DNA of 64,000 nt from the NCBI GenBank assembly GCA_949316495.1, contig OX439000.1, forward strand, positions 48,773,720 to 48,837,719. The letters run 5' to 3'. The DNA comes from Amphiduros pacificus (Eukaryota; Annelida; Polychaeta; Phyllodocida; Hesionidae). The position numbers and the translations under genes are program-made. The notes beneath the pieces are model-generated. The model ran no database searches. It was not told the origin of the DNA and worked only from the letters and a program-made list of their open reading frames with translations. Below are positions 50,764 through 61,739 of this stretch, piece after piece (position 1 is the first letter of the stretch; each line of letters starts with the position of its first letter).

Positions 50764-52732
50764 GTGAGCCTTTCTTCTGTCAAGTACACTGGGTGGGTGG
50801 GCACTGCAGGCACGGCTACATGGTTGGTAAAGACAGGCACTTAACATGGCCACAGAAGGCCAATTGTCTCCATCTGATCCTCCATATACAAACAATGTAG
50901 CCTCCTCAGGCCGAGGACATAGACAAACATCATCTGCTTGATGACAGCAACATATTGAGACAAAACACACCACTTGTACAGCATCCACGCATAAGGCTAT
51001 TAACGTCATTAGCAATACTCTTGCAATCTATGTATTGATATGAGTTACTTAAGAGTCAGGATGCTTAAAAATCATTATTTCATTTGTCCATTTCATGGCA
51101 CATCTCCGACTCATTATTTGATTAAATATGCCGAATTCATGGTGCAAGGTAGGCTTAATGTTGCACTATTCATGTCTTTCGCACTTTTCGTTATCTTAAT
51201 GGAGACGTTGAGGTGTAGTACATGCATAGCAATCACTGGTGTCTTATTAATTTCCCAAAATTTCACAATTTTCTTCTAGAGTATGAATTGTCATTCCTTT
51301 ACTGATTATTCAAGAAAATGTGTACATAGAGAAAATGTTCAAATCTAATGAGAATAATAATACTGCACTGGGGTGGGGGTGATTCTGTTTGTTAACAATT
51401 CCTGGAACATTTCAAGAACAGTCAAATTGTCAAATATTAATGCTCAGTATTGGACACAATATGGCGGACTGACTCTTTGTCATTGTATTTATTTCATATC
51501 ATATATGTTTAGAAAATCTAAGCCTCAAAATAGAAAGGATGCATCACCTGACAATATTGCATCGATGAAATCCAACGAGTAGTTTCAGAGAAGATTAAGT
51601 TTGATGGAAGGACAGAATATTTCCCTCTCTTAATGCACAAGCCAAGTGAAACTTTATTTAATGCTACTTCGGTAAAAAGCATTAGTTTGGAGACCTGGGG
51701 AATCACGCTCATATTGAGCAGTTTTGACAAGAAAATTACAAATATTCGGAAATTACACCAAGCAAGCACCCATTTGTGTATTTGTTCAACACAATAATAC
51801 CTTGATAAATTTCCTTTGCGGCATCTGATATTCATCAGAATACGTGGAGTAAAATGATATGCATATTAATTGAATAAATATTTTTTTTCTGAAATCGAAT
51901 TACAAACATCATATGCAAGAGTTGCAGCTCAGATTCGACGCCAATTACGGTGCCGAGGATAAGACATTTAAAGATTGCTGACATGTTATCCGTTTCGAAA
52001 ACCCAGGGGAAATGTGCTCCGTGATTATCTACAGTTTAATAAATGTGATAAGTCGAATAACTAGAAGTTCCTATTTGTCATTTTCCAAATGCCTCATCAG
52101 AGTGTTCTTCAGAAGAAATATTTTTCAAACAAAACCAACATTGAAAAATGACACTTGTATTTAAGAAAGCCACATCACAATTCATATGAGAAAATCACAC
52201 AAGGAGAAAGGCAGGTCTGAAGTGGTGATTGTCATTTGTCTACAAGGAAATCATTTTATCCACATAACAATATTACGTTACTTGAAATCATTCATTGACG
52301 TAAAATTCACTTAATAGGCTGTTAGGTGGGTAACAGTAGACAATTGCCACTTTCTTCTTAAAGAGAGATATGTAAAGCGATACAGCCAAGCCTTGATGAG
52401 TTCCCATGAGAGTATGATGATTGCTACTTGCATCTACCAGAGAAATCCAGCCAAACCTGTGTCATACCTTTGGATTATATGCAGCCTGACATACCATAGT
52501 AACACGCCCCCCATAGCTTGTGATGTCCTGATAATTTAGAGGTCCTCTTTACATTGGAGACCTCAAATAGTTTCTAAATCTCACTCACCAGGCCTAATAT
52601 CGTAACACTATCATTGCAATGAACAGAATCTATTTCTCTGTTGTTTTGGCACTTAATATAAAGAGATAATTCCTTTGCTTTCTATTAATAATGTGTACCT
52701 TCTAATATAGAGAAAGGACCCATACTAATAAA
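50764..52732. other. No supported gene
   Basis: Moderately AT-rich. Frames at 50,755-51,015 (minus) and 51,518-51,835 (minus, 105 codons) lack supporting signals. Confidence 0.4.
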
Positions 52733-52785
52733 GATTTGTATAGCGCATATACCAGACAAGTCTATTCATAGCGCTGTAACAGAGT
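52733..52785 (+). repeat. Dispersed AGCGC-type module, copy 2
   Basis: Matches 29,190-29,240 (TGTATAGCGCATATACCAGA, TTCATAGCGCTGTAACA). It is flanked by unrelated sequence, which supports a short mobile or once-mobile segment. Confidence 0.6.
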
Positions 52786-54865
52786 GACCATTAGATTGTT
52801 ATTACTGTTTCAGTAATTGTTCTTGTGATGAATACGTTTTTCCCACATGCTTGAGCTGAAATGTCACCATAAAACTGATCTGCTCGCCATTCATTGCTGA
52901 TTGTGTCAACCATAACTACTTGTCTTCTAATGATTTTGACAAGAACAAAGGTAGACATGAAGAAATAAATGCAACATCAGCCTGTGTAAGATATGTTTAA
53001 TGGAGCAACGTTTTAGTATGACAAATAGACAAGACTGGGTATTAGATCTGTCATAATCGACCACATGGCATCGCAGCACTCTGTCCCACAGTAAATCATA
53101 CACGACCTAAGACTAAAGGTGAATCGTGTAACTATCTCTCTCATTCTGCCGCATGTCACTCTAATACCCAATTTGGAACTGTCTTTTGCCTCTGCCCAAG
53201 AAATATTTGCAAATGATATTTATATTTGCTTTAGTACACTACCGGTCATGTGAATATGGCAAATCTCATGTTTTCAATTAAATCAGATAGTTGTCTAGAA
53301 CTGTTTTTTTATCCGAGGTTTCTATCAGTTGTAATGAGATACCTAGTTATGCTATATAATTGAGATTGAATATGGGTCCTTTTATCATTTATTTCATGAC
53401 ATTAACTAAGCGGTTTCCATTTGTTTGACGTCAAGTTAGGGGTTAAGATTCATTTATTGAATATTCTTATCAGGAGAGGTGTTAAAATGGTGATTTTAAA
53501 ATACATTTCCATTGTCTTATTGAGCTATCAGGTTCATATCACTTTGAGTAAATATAAGTATTTAAACTGAAATACAGATAATTTCCTTGTCGTAACCATG
53601 GAAACACATGTATCTTATAGCATGTAGTGATGACTACCATCCCGTTTTCCCCAAAAAAAACAAAACTTATCGAGCATCTGGACTTGCAAAATAAACCAAT
53701 TGTCAGATAACGTATGGAAATCCCTCTTTTTCCTAAAATTGAGGTCACAATTAAAATTAAACTTACAATCCCATAAATTTTCGACCACCAAAAAACAGCT
53801 TTTCAAATAATCACATCGCCATTAAGTTGTCATTTGACATTTTACTTCTTCTGTTTTCCCATGACGTCATCTTGTGAAAACTCCTTGATGTGATCTTGAG
53901 TCGTCAAGATTTATGTTAAGCAAAAAAAAAGAGTGATGATCTGTAATTAGAGCGATTGTCTGTACGTAATTAAGGATATTATTGGGTTAAATAGTGATAC
54001 ATGTATTTCCCGTAATAGTTAATCCCTGGAGGTCGATTTTAAATTGATTAATACTTTTTGATGAAAAGGAATTTATTCATACTGAGAAGAAAAAAGACTT
54101 TCAGATCCATTGCACCAAGAAGAGTTGGTATCCACAACCAATTTGTCTGCATCTTTATTGCTGTGTGTGTAATCTCAAACATTACTCTTTAATATGAGAT
54201 AAACTATATTGTCAAATGTAAAACTATTAATGCTCAGATTAAAGGAAAGCCTTAATTCCCAACAACAGTATTGATAAGGTGGAACTACATAATGCCTGCA
54301 CAGTACCAATACCACATATATTTCCTGGCATTTAGGTACCAAAACATTTGCAAATTCCTTGGAGTTGTTTTCTTTTCATATATTCCCTTTGTACAAATAG
54401 ATCTGTACAGAATATATGTGTATATACGCACGTGATTGGTTATCAATACAGCCGATGGGTAGGATGATAGGCATTGCAGGTTGATTGATATCAATTAATG
54501 ACCAAGCTCACAAGATCACAAATGATGTTTTGCTTTGATCCATTTTCTTACTTTCTTAGAAGGGGTATGCATATTTTTTGTCTGATATATTTCTTTGCCT
54601 GAGGTATTATTTTAATACAATCCAATAATTGTATCTTACATTCTTTGTCACTTATTCAATAACCAAATATAAAGCCGGATGTAATTTTCATACTGAATGG
54701 ATAAAACAGACCTAATATATTTAGTATATTTCAGAGCAACAAAGACTTTCTTAAATACGAAACGTGACCACCATGGTTTGTGTTTTCACACTTGCCTTTA
54801 GCTTAATTTATGAAATACACAACATCTTACCAATACCAATGTGTGCATGCTTGCTGTGAGTATTT

Positions 54866-54867
<2 letters not shown>
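52786..54867. other. Intron sequence, no supported gene
   Basis: AT-rich with no supported feature. Confidence 0.45.
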
Positions 54868-54939
<72 letters not shown>

Positions 54940-54940
54940 A
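54868..54940. repeat. (TA)n microsatellite, about 72 bp
   Basis: Alternating TA with one interruption near the right end. Confidence 0.96.
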
Positions 54941-55489
54941 ACCAAAGATCACATATCACACACATGTACGTGGAGTGCGAAGGGAATTCAAGAATAAGAA
55001 GGGTGTGACGTTGGCTGAATGTATTGAATACAGCGATTTTGGCATCGAGCCTGAGAGCCTAGTAATCTACATGGACTGAGTAACTTTGATGGAATTTTGG
55101 GTTCAGAAGCCAGGAAACTACAACTTAATTGATCAACAATTACTCTGCCACCAACAGACGTAGCTTGTTTTCTAGCAGGGAATCGAATAAATGTTGACCC
55201 TCCTGACTAAATTGCTAAATTGAACATGATTTATGAACAACTGAAAAAATAAACTTATTGTCATTTAGGTATTGGATAGCACAGAGTTGTATGTATAGTA
55301 ACACAATGGGACAATCTTAATAGACCTCAGAGAACTATTGATATCTTGGCCAAATATGTTCATATGTTCAAATCGGTACAGAAAATAATTAATGGACAAT
55401 GCGCCTTAGAGCTATGCTTATCACTGCGTCTTTGTAATGTTTGAGAACATATTCTGGCAATTGCTTCACGAATGATCGTTTAAATGCTT

Positions 55490-56595
55490 TCCAAGAGCAA
55501 ACTTGAGCAGATTCACAATAAATTTGGCCTTAACTTGTTATCTCAAATCTCATTGGTTAATATTTATAATGTTATCAAAAATGACAGTCTACTTGATAAC
55601 TCAGTGATAGCTTTTGGAATTTTGAAAAAAAAAATGGAAACTAAATTAAAATTGGTCCCCTGAAAATACATTTGAACTCCATCCAGTAGTTTCAGTGAAT
55701 GAGATCAAAGTTGATGAACAGAATGACAGAAAATCTCCCATCACTGCAGAGGCGATGTTGACAAAGTCAGTATAGCTGAAAAGCGTTTATACTTTTAAAC
55801 GGGATAATATGATTACAGTTAGGATCAAAACATTGATTGATCGATTCATTTCACAGCTTTTCATTTTGTTCGAAATATCTTGATAACACCGCTGCGTCCA
55901 ATTTTAAAACATGACTGCACAATTTGCCAATAATTGAAATGTTACCCCAAAAACGCAGGAAAATGGTAATTCTGTCTCTGCATTATCAAGATGTACTTTA
56001 ACATTGTCAGATGATCCAGAAGGTGAACTGATCGGTATTTATTGCTGCTTGATCTATCATAAACAACGGCATAAAATGTCAAAGAAATGTAGTCTATGTA
56101 GCATCAAAAGGTACTTAACTGTTATCAAAACAACAGACATGAAGCAGGCCAGAACTGAGGTCCTAAAATAGGTCCTGATCAGAATATTGCAATAGAGTTA
56201 CATGATGCAATGCCTACCGACTTCATATTACATTGATAAGGTCACGTCGCAATTCCTTGCTTATACTTTACTTCAATTTCAGAAGCCTGCCACCGAGATA
56301 CAATGCCCTTCTTTCTTCGAAGAAAGATCCGTCATTTGCATTACATCAAGTGCAATATCTTCTTTGGTACCAAAGAAAGATCAACATTGTACAACAATAT
56401 TCTATAAAATTGGTCTGCCCATGGCAATTGACAGATTTACAATATCATCTTTCATCTTTTAATCACAGCCTTTTTATGTGTGAAAAGTCAGAAAGGGGTA
56501 GTGATGGGAAACACAAGGATGAGAAGCTTGTTTACTTTGATTGGCTTCTTATCTTTAACATAAGGATGGCCCAACTAAGGCGAAAATATATTTAA
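55490..56595 (+). pseudogene. Decayed coding-like remains, origin unknown
   Basis: Over about 1.1 kb the plus strand shows a succession of stretches that read like ordinary protein, for example NKFGLNLLSQISLVNIYN near 55,520, DDPEGELIGIYCCLIY near 56,012 with a C-x2-C, and CPSFFEERSVICITSS near 56,305. They are in different frames and separated by stops. This is the pattern of a dead gene or a decayed transposon ORF with several breaks. I cannot name a family from the surviving residues. It lies in the GPCR intron on the opposite strand. Confidence 0.25.
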
Positions 56596-57198
56596 TTTAC
56601 TAAATTTAATAATACATACACCCATGTGATACAACCATGTGATACTGAACTCTTCTAGTTGAGATATACACTCGATCGTTTCTGAAGAGATCACATCTAA
56701 CATAACATGACATGTTATTCCCCTAAGAGAAAATACCAAACTTTGAAATGAAAGTCTTTAGTATGGAACCAGTGTGGGTGATTAAATATGTTGAGTGAGG
56801 TAGATACGTTAGCGCCAAAATCATTTATGATTGCGTTAGCCAAGCTGTGAAATACTAAAAACATGGTGGCTGTAAGTTGGCCAAGACAGCCTCCAAATCT
56901 CTTAAAGGCGATGGAAACCTTCACCTTTGAGTAATTATGAAAATTACTCCAAGCCTTCACTAAATAACAACTAACATATCAAACATGATATAAAGAAATA
57001 CTAAACATGAAAAGAAGATCATTATGTAGTACTTAAATACTTTTGCTGTTCTCAAATTTTCTTCTGAATTTATGATCAATATTTGCTGGTGGTTGCCATC
57101 TTTTCAGGGGATATTAGTAGTACCAACCAATCAGAAACATATTATTTCTTTGCAATAAAACATCACAAAGTAGCTTATCATATGCAAAAATATCTGTA

Positions 57199-57231
57199 TT
57201 GTGGCGCCTTTGGTTAGAGCGTCAGCTTATA
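57199..57231 (+). mobile_element. SINE family 1, truncated head
   Basis: TGTGGCGCCTTTGGTTAGAG and GTCAGCTTAT match the first 30 or so bases of the family-1 SINE head. The similarity stops exactly where the TIR transposon begins at 57,232, and the rest of the SINE is not found on the far side. Confidence 0.5.
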
Positions 57232-57835
57232 CCTCAGTCATATTTGCGCCGCTCTCAGTAAAGATGCCCGGCCGATGAGTATTTTTTACAAAATCTGCCG
57301 GCATTTCAGATTGCCGTGCGGGCACTGGGAGAATCATCGGCCACAATTGGGCATCTTAAAGACGTCGGACGGGTCATCGGGAACTTTTATCTGCAAGATA
57401 AAAGTTACCGGCGTTTCCCCGATGTCTTATCAGCAAATATCATCTTAAAGTACACAGCAGGGTCCCGGCAGTGTCCCGCAGGCACATCGGTAGATTATAT
57501 TAGGGCTGCCGGTGGCATCGTGAGGTGAAAATAGGATTTTTTTATTTCATGTGTTCACAGGCCATCGTCAGATGATCCAACGGGCTCCGTATGATATCAT
57601 ATAGACGTCTTAGGATGTCCTGCAGACATCTGTCAAATGAGATAGACGTCTTTAGGATATCCTGCAGATGTCCATGACTTCTTATCTGGCACGTGCCGTG
57701 CGGCACCCGTGTATAATGTGTCAACAGCTACGGCATCTCTCAGATTGTTGCTGAACAACTCCCCGGCGCTCGGCAGACTGGGAAGTCGGCCGATTGTTAC
57801 TTCCCGGCCGGCACCCGGTGCAAATGTGACTGAGG
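57232..57835 (-). mobile_element. TIR transposon, non-autonomous, 604 bp
   Basis: The same family as 34,478-35,123, inserted in the opposite orientation. The ends are CCTCAGTCATATTTGCGCC and, at the right, GTGCAAATGTGACTGAGG, with flanks TA and TG (one base changed). The interior is G+C-rich with three GACGTC words and the conserved ACGTGCCGTGCGGCACCC palindromic stretch near 57,691. There is no transposase. Confidence 0.85.
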
Positions 57836-59219
57836 TGAAGATACCCTGATCAATATTCACAAACCTTTGAAAATTACAAATAATTAAAACATTCTTTTAC
57901 GACAGTCATGATACCTACATCAGTTCTGCATATCACAGGAAGTCATAAGGAAGGTACATACTTTATTCGCTGTGCTTGCATTGCAATCATTTTGAGACTT
58001 GTTTCAGTCATGATGTAAAGACTTTGGAAATTGAGAAAGACAGATTTTGAATTGTGTACAATAGGGAAATGCCAGATTTTTGTGGCAGAGCACACAGAAA
58101 CACGGGTCCTTAGGTGTAAATCTGAAAGGGTTGAAAAGGACTAATAAAAAGGATGGAATGACTGGACTCTGAAATTGAGGTTTTGTTGGCCTTTCAGGGG
58201 CTATAATGCAAAGAACGGACGCTTTTTATTGAAGTAGCATTGCCATAGACACTTTAACTACTAGCAGGAGAACCAATTCAGAATTTGTGTTATGGCAGAA
58301 CCAGTCAGTATCAACTCTTTGGCCAACTCGACCATTACGATATACATCAAATGGCTGAAAGTGAATGCTATTGTTATTGGCTTGTCTGTCTTGATTGATT
58401 AAGATAACGCTCCAGATTAAACCCTTCTGGTAGATACACTGCTCCATTGACCGCAAGCGTTTATGTTTGGTAGATTAGCTCGTAAATTGCACCCATCAAA
58501 CATACCAGTACCGAATGACATAACACTACAACGGCAGAAGGGGATAATTTGTGTCAAAAGACTGCGAGATAACGCGGATCAAAGAATCTCACTTCTCCAG
58601 CTTTGAAACATTGTCCTCGTCAGAAAAAAAGGTCCATTACCAAGTGAGAAATACTGAGCTGATTAACTCAAGGACAAAGTGCTTTTACTTGAAGGAAACC
58701 TGTCATATCTGTTGCTGTGGAATCTTTATCCCCGGGTGCCTGATAAACTGTTAATGCAACGGTCTGCAACATGCCATCAGACATATTCCCCATGCATCTC
58801 AGATCACAAAGACGATACCATGAACTGCCACAAGGTATTGTGAGTGTTCCAGTACTTTATTCCAGTACTTTATGGTCTGTCTGCATATTATTTAGGATAT
58901 GATAATTGCCGCCAATACTCTTTTATAACAGCCTCTTTCATGATTGCTTGTCGATCACTTTTTAAAAAATAGATAAATTTGCTCCTTTTATTGTTAAAAG
59001 GAGCAAATTAAAGTAATTATTTAATTACTTTAAAACCTAAGATATAGTTACAAATTTTATATATCTAAATATATTTCAGACATTTCAGATTTTTTATTTG
59101 AAAATGAAAATTATGAATTTCTGGTTTAATCTTGAAGTGCAGATAAATTTTATTATCAAAGTTATCTCAAATTAGTGCATTAACTATTTGGGAAAGAAAA
59201 CTACAACTCCACGACTACT
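57836..59219. other. Intron sequence, no supported gene
   Basis: A plus-strand frame at 58,551-58,754 ends in a cysteine-rich stretch (CHICCCGIFIPGCLINC) but has no clear acceptor or start. A hairpin-like inverted word pair (TTTGCTCCTTTTATTG and TAAAAGGAGCAAA) lies near 58,977-59,008. Confidence 0.4.
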
Positions 59220-59267
59220 TTATTTGCATTGCCCTGATAATATATAGAGGATAAAGGTCCTACTTAC

Positions 59268-60306
59268 TAAAGTTCCTGCTGCTGATGCCGTAGATGAACG
59301 GGTTACAACAGCTGGACAGGAACACGAGGGCCTGTGCCACAGTGTTGAAGATGATGTGACGAATGAACTGGTCCTCCGTCGGGTTGGTGCGGTTCGTCCG
59401 GAACTGACGCTGACGCATGACGTCAGTGTACTTGACAATGTGGTAAGGGGTCCAGCAGATGACAAACACCAGCGTCACAATGAACACCATCACCGTCACT
59501 TTACGGATGGGACGCCGCGTCTGGTCCTCGGCCGGCACGCGGTCCGTCACCAGATGGCGCAGCAGCTTGAGGTAGCAAAGCACCATAATGATGATGGGAA
59601 TAACAAACCCAATGAGCAGCTCAAAGTTCGTCATGAAATACTTATGTTGCATGTCCGTCCCCTCTGGATAGATCTCGGTGCACATGTACGTACGCACGCT
59701 CTCAACATGCTTCGAGTCTCTGCCATTGTCACGTGGTACACGGGGCGGTTTAGGAGCTGTTCTGGAGTACATCCAGATTGGTGTCATAATTATACAACAA
59801 ATCCCCCATATGGTTGCACAAACGACGACGGCATTCTTGACGGTCCTATACCGGATAGAGCTCAAAGGGTGTACTATGGCCAGATAGCGATCAATGCTCA
59901 TTAAAACCATGGTGAAGATACTGGCATAAAGATTGATCCGGTACAAGGCGTTCATTATTGTACACATCCAGGAACCAAAGATCCAATTTCCCGTGTAAGT
60001 ATTGTAGGCAAGGAAGGGCAAACTTAACATGAACAGATCATCAGCTACTGCCAGGTTGAGGATAAAACAAGTAGCTACTGTTTTCATTCTTTTATTTCTC
60101 ATGATAACCAAGATCGTCAGAGAGTTGCCCACCACTCCAAATATGAACGTTAGCAGATATAGAGTGACCACCACGTATCTGACAATAGTTCGCACTTCAT
60201 TTATCCTGGAGCTGGCACTGAGATTTGTGCTGATGAGCGAAAGGTTACTCAAATGTTCCCCGATGCGATTTGTGCTATAAGTATAGGCGTTCTCACTTAC
60301 CCCCAT
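59268..60306 (-). CDS. GPCR exon 1: class A neuropeptide-type receptor
   Basis: This exon holds 346 codons plus one base and covers the extracellular N terminus with two N-glycosylation sequons (Asn21, Asn28) and all seven membrane helices. Diagnostic class A positions are present: Asn61 in GN of TM1, Asp89 in LAVAD of TM2, the Cys115-Cys209 disulphide pair, Asp139-Arg140-Tyr141 ending TM3, Trp167 in TM4, Pro237 in TM5, Cys-Trp-Thr-Pro at 284-287 in TM6 and Asn335-Pro-Phe-Ile-Tyr339 in TM7. The DRYLAIVHPLSSIRYRT motif resembles somatostatin/allatostatin-C/opioid-type receptors, while parts of TM3 resemble galanin/allatostatin-A receptors. The ligand is therefore a peptide of uncertain kind, signalling through G proteins at the plasma membrane. 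The start is the first ATG after an in-frame stop, with good context. The exon ends at A|GTAAGT (59,268/59,267) directly after SSRNF. Confidence 0.93.
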
Positions 60307-60699
60307 GCTGCTACTGAAATGGTTGAAAACCCCAAAAAGAGGGTCTAAGGATCTATTTGGCCTTTTCTAACAGTGTCCTTTGTTAAGTTTTGATCCAGGC
60401 TTCTTGACGCATTGTACGATTGGTAATGACCATTACCTCTGATGATAAAGATTTTATCCACTGAGATTTTACCAAACTCCTCAATGTTCAGATCTTCTGC
60501 AGATCAGATGAAAAAAGTGCATTTAAGGAATCGATTGTGATTGTGTCCACATATCTATTTATGCTGTTTGAATAAAGAAATAAAAACAAACAAATGAACA
60601 ATGTCCATCTTATCACTGCAGCTTGCAGACAATGCAAAATCTTCACACATCGAATGAACAACTGCCAAAGACACTTGTCGCCAGTCGTATGTTGAATGT
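60307..60699 (-). other. GPCR 5' flank or 5' UTR
   Basis: Acceptor-like sites occur just upstream of the start (CCATTTCAG near 60,314) and at two stronger pyrimidine tracts (CTGATCTGCAG near 60,497; TTTATTTCTTTATTCAAACAG near 60,552). The 5' UTR may therefore be spliced. An in-frame TAG about 20 codons upstream of the start excludes an N-terminal extension from contiguous sequence. Confidence 0.4.
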
Positions 60700-60905
60700 T
60701 GACCTTCTTCGGAGGACCAGCGAGTGGTGTAAGGCGTGAGAGAGGCTGAGACGGGAGCACGGAGAGCGGAGGGGCGGCAGTGATGACGTGCACTCCACGC
60801 CAGTGCCGTGTACACTGCTTCCTTCGCGAGGCAGCTCCACCCTCCGCCCAGCCACTGCGTCCCGCCGCCTTCTGCCGTGGACATCGCATCCACTTCACTG
60901 CCGAT
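60700..60905 (-). promoter_or_regulatory. G+C/CpG-rich block, candidate GPCR promoter
   Basis: About 200 bp is far richer in G+C and CpG than anything within several kilobases and lies 400-600 bp upstream of the receptor start. It contains a cAMP-response-element-like TGACGTG near 60,784. Frames open through it on both strands are a by-product of low AT content. It could be a promoter, a non-coding first exon, or both. No TATA box is obvious. Confidence 0.35.
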
Positions 60906-61739
60906 TATACATGGTAATAATGATATCGTCACCAAATGCATTTTTCGTTTTAAAAGACTTTAATATTTTTTGAAAAGACTTTGATAATTGCGATCATTTG
61001 TAGAGTTAACCAAGGAAAAAGAGTCTACTTTTTTATCAATCAATATGCTCTTTTATCGCGCCACATAGAAGAGTGTAGATTGAAATGCCTTTAATTCGCC
61101 GATTGCCACTCTGAAATTAAAAAGAAGTCAGTGAAGATATCATTTATAATTTATATTCCCTTGATTAAGAACAATTTTGCAATCAGACAAAAATTAAAAG
61201 GGTGATTTACCTCAGATCATAATGATTCAGCTTTTCATTAAAGAATGTCCTATTGTTAAATAGGCTGGAATTAGCTACGACTGCGAACATCCTTATATTT
61301 TTCGTAATTATTCTGTCAATCAACCTGGTCGAGAAACAGTTGCAATGGGAATAATCAGAACGGGTTTCTTCACTATATTTTTCTCAACTCATTTTATAAT
61401 TCAACAATATTTTTTTGTGATATATGTAAGGCCATTTCCCTTTGAACTATCACATTATGGATTCCACAGTATATGGTGACCAGATATACTAATTAACAAG
61501 TAATTAACGCACTAATACACCTGGAATTCTTTTTGATAGCCAGACAATGTTTGATGACAAATCCTCCTAAGGGAAGCATATAGAATTATAGTTGCAGATC
61601 ATACCACATCTTATTACTTTATTGCAGACGCAAGACCGATAAAGCTACAGCTAACTCTGTTAAGATTGATTTTATCCATTTTATACCAAATGTTAGCTGT
61701 GTTATGGTTCCATCCTGATAGTTTACTATGCTATTATGA
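60906..61739. other. No gene seen
   Basis: AT-rich sequence between the GPCR upstream region and the 42-bp array, without a supported feature. Confidence 0.45.

Larger units (their letters stand above)
41386..59267 (-). other. Proposed 17.9-kb GPCR intron
   Basis: The interval runs from donor A|GTAAGT at 59,267 to acceptor TTTCAG|GA at 41,386. It holds SINE, MITE and tandem repeats and a few exon-like intervals on either strand, described separately. Further receptor exons inside it cannot be excluded. The extent is an inference from matching phase and the helix-8 sequence. Confidence 0.55.

Noticed and set aside
59356-59904. 182-codon plus-strand frame opposite the GPCR
   Set aside because: Antisense shadow of the receptor exon, with composition dictated by the opposite strand.
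60488-60941. 128-136-codon frames in the G+C-rich block upstream of the GPCR
   Set aside because: Low AT content removes stops; several frames are open at once and none resembles a protein family.
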